Source of the DNA: Streptomyces antimycoticus
GTDB lineage: Bacteria; Actinomycetota; Actinomycetes; Streptomycetales; Streptomycetaceae
Reading direction: 5' to 3'
Length of the DNA stretch: 64,000 bases
Assembly: GCF_005405925.1 (NCBI RefSeq)
Contig: NZ_BJHV01000001.1
Coordinates: 6,882,001-6,946,000 of the forward strand
The translations under genes were made by a program, and so were the position numbers. The notes under the pieces are model-generated. The model was not told the DNA's origin and made no database searches. It saw only the letters and a program-made list of their open reading frames with translations. Of this stretch, positions 61,363 to 64,000 are shown one piece after another; position 1 is the stretch's first letter; every line of letters starts with the position of its first letter.

Positions 61363-61755
61363 ATGTCGCTCGACGTCTCACCGGCCCTGCTCGAACAGGC
61401 CGAGCGAGGCGAGGTCGACGAAGCAGCCTTCGTCGACTGCGTCCGGAACTCCCTACCCTACGCATGGGAGATGATCAGCTCGCTGGTGGCTCAGCTGAAG
61501 GTGGACGGCGGGGAGTTCGCCGACAACCAGACGCCGCCGCCCGATGAGCAGGCACGCGGTCAACTGCTTCGCGCACTCGCCAGTGACGCGATACGCGGCG
61601 CGCTGCAGCGCCACTTCGGGGTGCGGCTGGCCTTCCAGAACTGTCACCGGGTGGCCGTCTTCCCGATGGACGCATCCGCCGACGAACGCCTCGCCCGCTT
61701 CACCTCGGTCCGGGGGCAGCTGCTCAACCAGTCACCCGCACTCCGCGACTGCTGA
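61363..61755 (+). CDS. SCO5389-family protein
   Basis: 130 residues from an ATG with AGAGGAGA upstream. It is well conserved next to nucS in Streptomyces: [96 protein letters not shown]. No catalytic motif is visible and the function is not known to me. It is divergent from nucS and convergent with the LLM oxidoreductase gene. Confidence 0.82.
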   Translation: MSLDVSPALLEQAERGEVDEAAFVDCVRNSLPYAWEMISSLVAQLKVDGGEFADNQTPPPDEQARGQLLRALASDAIRGALQRHFGVRLAFQNCHRVAVFPMDASADERLARFTSVRGQLLNQSPALRDC

Positions 61756-61765
61756 CGGGATGTCC

Positions 61766-61811
61766 GCTGCCGCTCCACCAGGGGGAGGTGTATCAGCGCA
61801 GGAGCGGCAGC
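61766..61811. terminator. bidirectional hairpin between convergent genes
   Basis: GCTGCCGCTCC (61766-61776) pairs exactly with GGAGCGGCAGC (61801-61811). The right arm overlaps the last codons of the LLM oxidoreductase gene. It can end transcription of both the SCO5389-family gene and that gene. Confidence 0.65.
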
Positions 61812-62833
61812 ACCTCACCTCCGAGCCGTCGTACGTTCTCCTCCGTGGCGACCAGGTCGCCCGACCCCTCGACCAGCAGCGCGAACCGGCGGATCCCGGT
61901 GCGCTCCGCGGTCGCCGCCAGCCGGTCGGCGCACAGCCGCGGCGGCCCCACCGGATGCAGCTCGCACAGCAGCTCCGCATAGGCGACCGGGTCGCGCATC
62001 CGGCGCTCCCGGCCGTCGACCGTCACATGCGCCTCAAGACCCTGCCGCAACCACCCGGGCATCGCCTTGGTGAGGATCTCGGCCGCCGCGGGGCGGTCGT
62101 CCGCGATCTGCACCACCCCGGCCGAGACATGGCGCGCCGCCACCGCCTCGACGTCCTCCGGTGAACGGCCCGCCTCCAGCGCGGACTTCCGCCACAAGCC
62201 GACCACCTCGGCCTTCTCCTCGTCCCCGCAGTGCATGCCGAGCAGCATGGGCAGCCCGCGCTCGGCGGCCAGCCGCACGCTGGCGGGCGAGGTGGAGGCG
62301 ACGACCACCGGCGGGGCGTCCACGGCCGGCCCGGCGAGGGCGTCGTCGGAGCGCGGCACCACCGCCACCTCGCGGAAGGCGAACCGCTCACCGTCCGCCC
62401 CCACTCGCGGCTCGCGCAGCCAGCGCAGCAGCAGATCGAGTGATTCGGGGAACCCCCGCTCGTACGCCCGCAGCCCCGAGCCGAAGACCTCGAGGTCCAC
62501 CCAGGGCCCGCCACGGCCGACCCCGAGCGTGAACCGGCCACCGGAGAGGAGATGGAGCAGTGCCGCCTGCTCACCCAGCGCGACGGGATGAGCGGTCGGC
62601 AGTACGCTCACCGCCGTACCGACGCCGATCCGGCGGGTACGTCCCAGCAGGAGCGCGGCGAGGGTGACCGCGGACGGGCAGACGCCGTACGGAACGAAGT
62701 GGTGCTCGGCGACCCAGACCGCGTCCAGCCCCGCCTCCTCGGAGAGCTCGGCCGACCGCACCGCCCGGTGCAGCGCCTCCTCCTGTCCCTGGCCTGGGAA
62801 TTGAGCGGCCAGGATGAAAGCCCCCACATCCAT
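61793..62833 (-). CDS. LLM-class flavin-dependent oxidoreductase
   Basis: 346 residues from an ATG with AAGGAGG about a dozen bases upstream. Luciferase-like monooxygenase features: EEAGLDAVWVAEHHFVPYGVCPSAVTLAALLLGRT, IGVGTAVSVLPTAHPVALGEQAALLHLLSGGRFTLGVGRGGPWVDLEVFG, VVVASTSPASVRLAAERGLPMLLGM. These bind FMN or F420 in a TIM barrel. In actinomycetes many are F420-linked. The substrate cannot be inferred. Confidence 0.92.
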   Translation of the reverse strand: MDVGAFILAAQFPGQGQEEALHRAVRSAELSEEAGLDAVWVAEHHFVPYGVCPSAVTLAALLLGRTRRIGVGTAVSVLPTAHPVALGEQAALLHLLSGGRFTLGVGRGGPWVDLEVFGSGLRAYERGFPESLDLLLRWLREPRVGADGERFAFREVAVVPRSDDALAGPAVDAPPVVVASTSPASVRLAAERGLPMLLGMHCGDEEKAEVVGLWRKSALEAGRSPEDVEAVAARHVSAGVVQIADDRPAAAEILTKAMPGWLRQGLEAHVTVDGRERRMRDPVAYAELLCELHPVGPPRLCADRLAATAERTGIRRFALLVEGSGDLVATEENVRRLGGEVLPLLR

Positions 62834-63041
62834 CGTGATCCCTGCCTCCTTGTCGCGGCTGATGTGCCGGCGCGGGCATCCCCCTCGTAGGCATTAACGC
62901 CTGACACGTGCCAAGGGCACGGCCGGGCATGAATTTTTCATGATGATCAGAGTGTGGGTGTGGACGACGACTTTCCAGGACGGTGACCGTAGCGCGTACG
63001 CTGGTCACAGCCCGTTAGTCACAGTTCTGTCGAGGTGCCCC

Positions 63042-63359
63042 GTGTCTCCACGCCGAAACCGCCCCCGAGGCGGCGAGAAGCCCGTCGGCCACGAGAGTGC
63101 GAATCGCTACGGCCTCGATCGCATGGAGACCTGGCAGGGCGAGGAGTGGGTGGTCCGGCAGGTCGGCGGCGGGGCCGCCGCCAAGCACTACCGCTGCCCG
63201 GGCTGTGACCAGGAGATTCCGCCGGGGGTGGCGCATGTGGTCGCCTGGCAGCAGCACATGGGCGCGGACGACCGGCGCCACTGGCACAAGGCGTGCTGGA
63301 GCGCACGGGACCGCCGGAGCGCCAAGCTCCAGCGGTCCCGTAACGCACCGCGATACTGA
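63042..63359 (+). CDS. small zinc-binding-motif protein, often annotated ATP/GTP-binding
   Basis: 105 residues from the GTG at 63042; the longer frame upstream has no family-like content. It begins SPRRNRPRGGEKPVGHESANRYGLDRMETWQGEEWVVRQV. A C-x2-C (YRCPGCDQEIPPGVAHVV) and a later H-x-H-x3-C (RRHWHKACWSARDRR) together form a probable zinc site. Basic ends suggest nucleic-acid binding. It is conserved in Streptomyces, with no known function. Confidence 0.8.
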   Translation: MSPRRNRPRGGEKPVGHESANRYGLDRMETWQGEEWVVRQVGGGAAAKHYRCPGCDQEIPPGVAHVVAWQQHMGADDRRHWHKACWSARDRRSAKLQRSRNAPRY

Positions 63360-63376
63360 CTCGGGCCTTGGTCTCG

Positions 63377-63404
63377 GACCCTGACCCTGGGACCCTGACC
63401 CTGG
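63377..63404. repeat. two tandem copies of a 14-base unit
   Basis: GACCCTGACCCTGG is repeated exactly at 63377-63390 and 63391-63404, followed by a partial third copy. It lies between two convergent genes and has no evident role. Confidence 0.85.
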
Positions 63405-63434
63405 GGCCCTGACCTCTGTAGGGGCTACGGAGCG

Positions 63435-64000
63435 CTACACATCGCGCTTCTCCAGCAGCGCATACGCGGCGATCATCGCCGCCGCCGTGACCACGGCCAG
63501 CGCCGAAAGCTGGGGCCAGCCGCTGTTCAGGCCCTCGTCGATGCGGAAGAGGGAGGCCAGCGACTGGGGCGAGGAGTACTCCAGCATCTTCCTTCCCAGG
63601 TCGCGCAGGCTGTCCGACATCATCAGGAACGCGGGGAGGATGGCCGGCAGCAGCACCACACCGAGCATCGTGGTGATCGCGCCCGCGGAGTGCCGCAGGA
63701 TGGCTCCGACGGCCAGCGACAGCAGCCCCAGCAGCGACACATAGAGCCCCGCGCCCACCGTCGCGCCCAGGATCTGGTCGCTCGTCGGCTCCGTGACCTC
63801 CGGCCCGCTGTGCATCCCCATGCTCGCGTAGGCCACCAGCGCGAGCGAGACGGTCGTGGTGGTGAACGAGAGCGCGAAGAAGACCAGCGCCTTGGCGGTG
63901 AGCACCCGTGAGCGCTGCGGGGAGGCGGTGAGGGTGGTCCGGATCATCCCGGTGCCGTACTCGGAGGTGATCACGAGCACCCCGAGGGTGACGATGCACA
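63435..64000 (-). CDS. ABC transporter permease, C-terminal part (5' end outside window)
   Basis: The frame is open to the window edge and stops at 63435, giving at least 188 residues. Membrane segments: LTAKALVFFALSFTTTTVSLALVAYASM, ILGATVGAGLYVSLLGLLSLAVGAILRH, AITTMLGVVLLPAILPAFLMM and LSALAVVTAAAMIAAYALL. The stretch VITSEYGTGMIRTTLTASPQR is the hallmark of ABC-2-type permeases that work with an ATPase encoded nearby (expected upstream, outside the window). The substrate is unknown. Confidence 0.85.
   Translation of the reverse strand, partial: CIVTLGVLVITSEYGTGMIRTTLTASPQRSRVLTAKALVFFALSFTTTTVSLALVAYASMGMHSGPEVTEPTSDQILGATVGAGLYVSLLGLLSLAVGAILRHSAGAITTMLGVVLLPAILPAFLMMSDSLRDLGRKMLEYSSPQSLASLFRIDEGLNSGWPQLSALAVVTAAAMIAAYALLEKRDV

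Overview
The window is high-GC actinobacterial DNA and is almost certainly a Streptomyces chromosome. The evidence is strong third-position G/C, many GTG/TTG starts, and a conserved order lysA-hom-thrC-thrB-rho-rpmE-prfA-prmC-sua5-glyA-atpIBEFHAGDC followed by nucS. A DUF397 gene with its helix-turn-helix partner and several RsbW-like ATP-binding proteins also fit this genus.

Region 1 (1-3.0 kb) holds the end of a TPR gene, a small ribbon-helix-helix-like protein, a DUF397/helix-turn-helix pair and an anti-sigma-like ATPase. A 24-bp near-palindrome lies between the last two.

Region 2 (about 3.06-23.67 kb) looks like an integrated accessory island at a tRNA-Arg(CCG) gene, with visibly lower GC in much of its first 15 kb. 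On the right it ends with a serine integrase whose 3' end overlaps the tRNA gene. On the left lies a degenerate tRNA-Arg-like copy in the same orientation, preceded by a diverged copy of the leader found upstream of the integrase. The cargo is anti-phage. A class 2 DISARM-like set (drmE, drmA, drmB, drmC) lies beside a C5-cytosine methyltransferase, a Vsr nickase and two divergent Eco29kI-like GIY-YIG endonucleases. drmA is interrupted by an 890-bp IS5-family element with perfect 16-bp ends and a CTAG duplication. Removing the element and one CTAG restores one open frame of 1165 codons. A DUF3883 fragment, a TPR-regulator remnant, an amino-acid-oxidase-like gene and another RsbW-like ATPase complete the island.

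Region 3 (23.9-49.8 kb) is core genome: a response regulator, an ArgRS-like protein lacking the catalytic domain, lysine/threonine synthesis (lysA, hom, thrC, thrB), rho, an LCP cell-wall ligase, L31, RF1 and its methylase PrmC, tRNA t6A synthesis (sua5), a low-molecular-weight phosphatase, glyA, a WecA/MraY-like transferase and the complete F1Fo ATP synthase operon.

Region 4 (49.8-64 kb) holds a DUF2550 protein, a two-component system, a corrinoid adenosyltransferase, a drug-type ABC exporter with a divergent TetR regulator, 3-hydroxyacyl-CoA dehydrogenase, a STAS protein, a large P-loop protein with a Ser/Pro/Thr-rich tail, nucS, an LLM oxidoreductase and part of an ABC permease.

A caution covers the whole window. 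At least five genes (integrase, lysA, thrB, phosphatase, histidine kinase), and perhaps the transposase, each appear to lack exactly one base in a short G or C run. Such uniform one-base losses, including in a central gene such as lysA, point to homopolymer under-calling in the assembly rather than five independent mutations.
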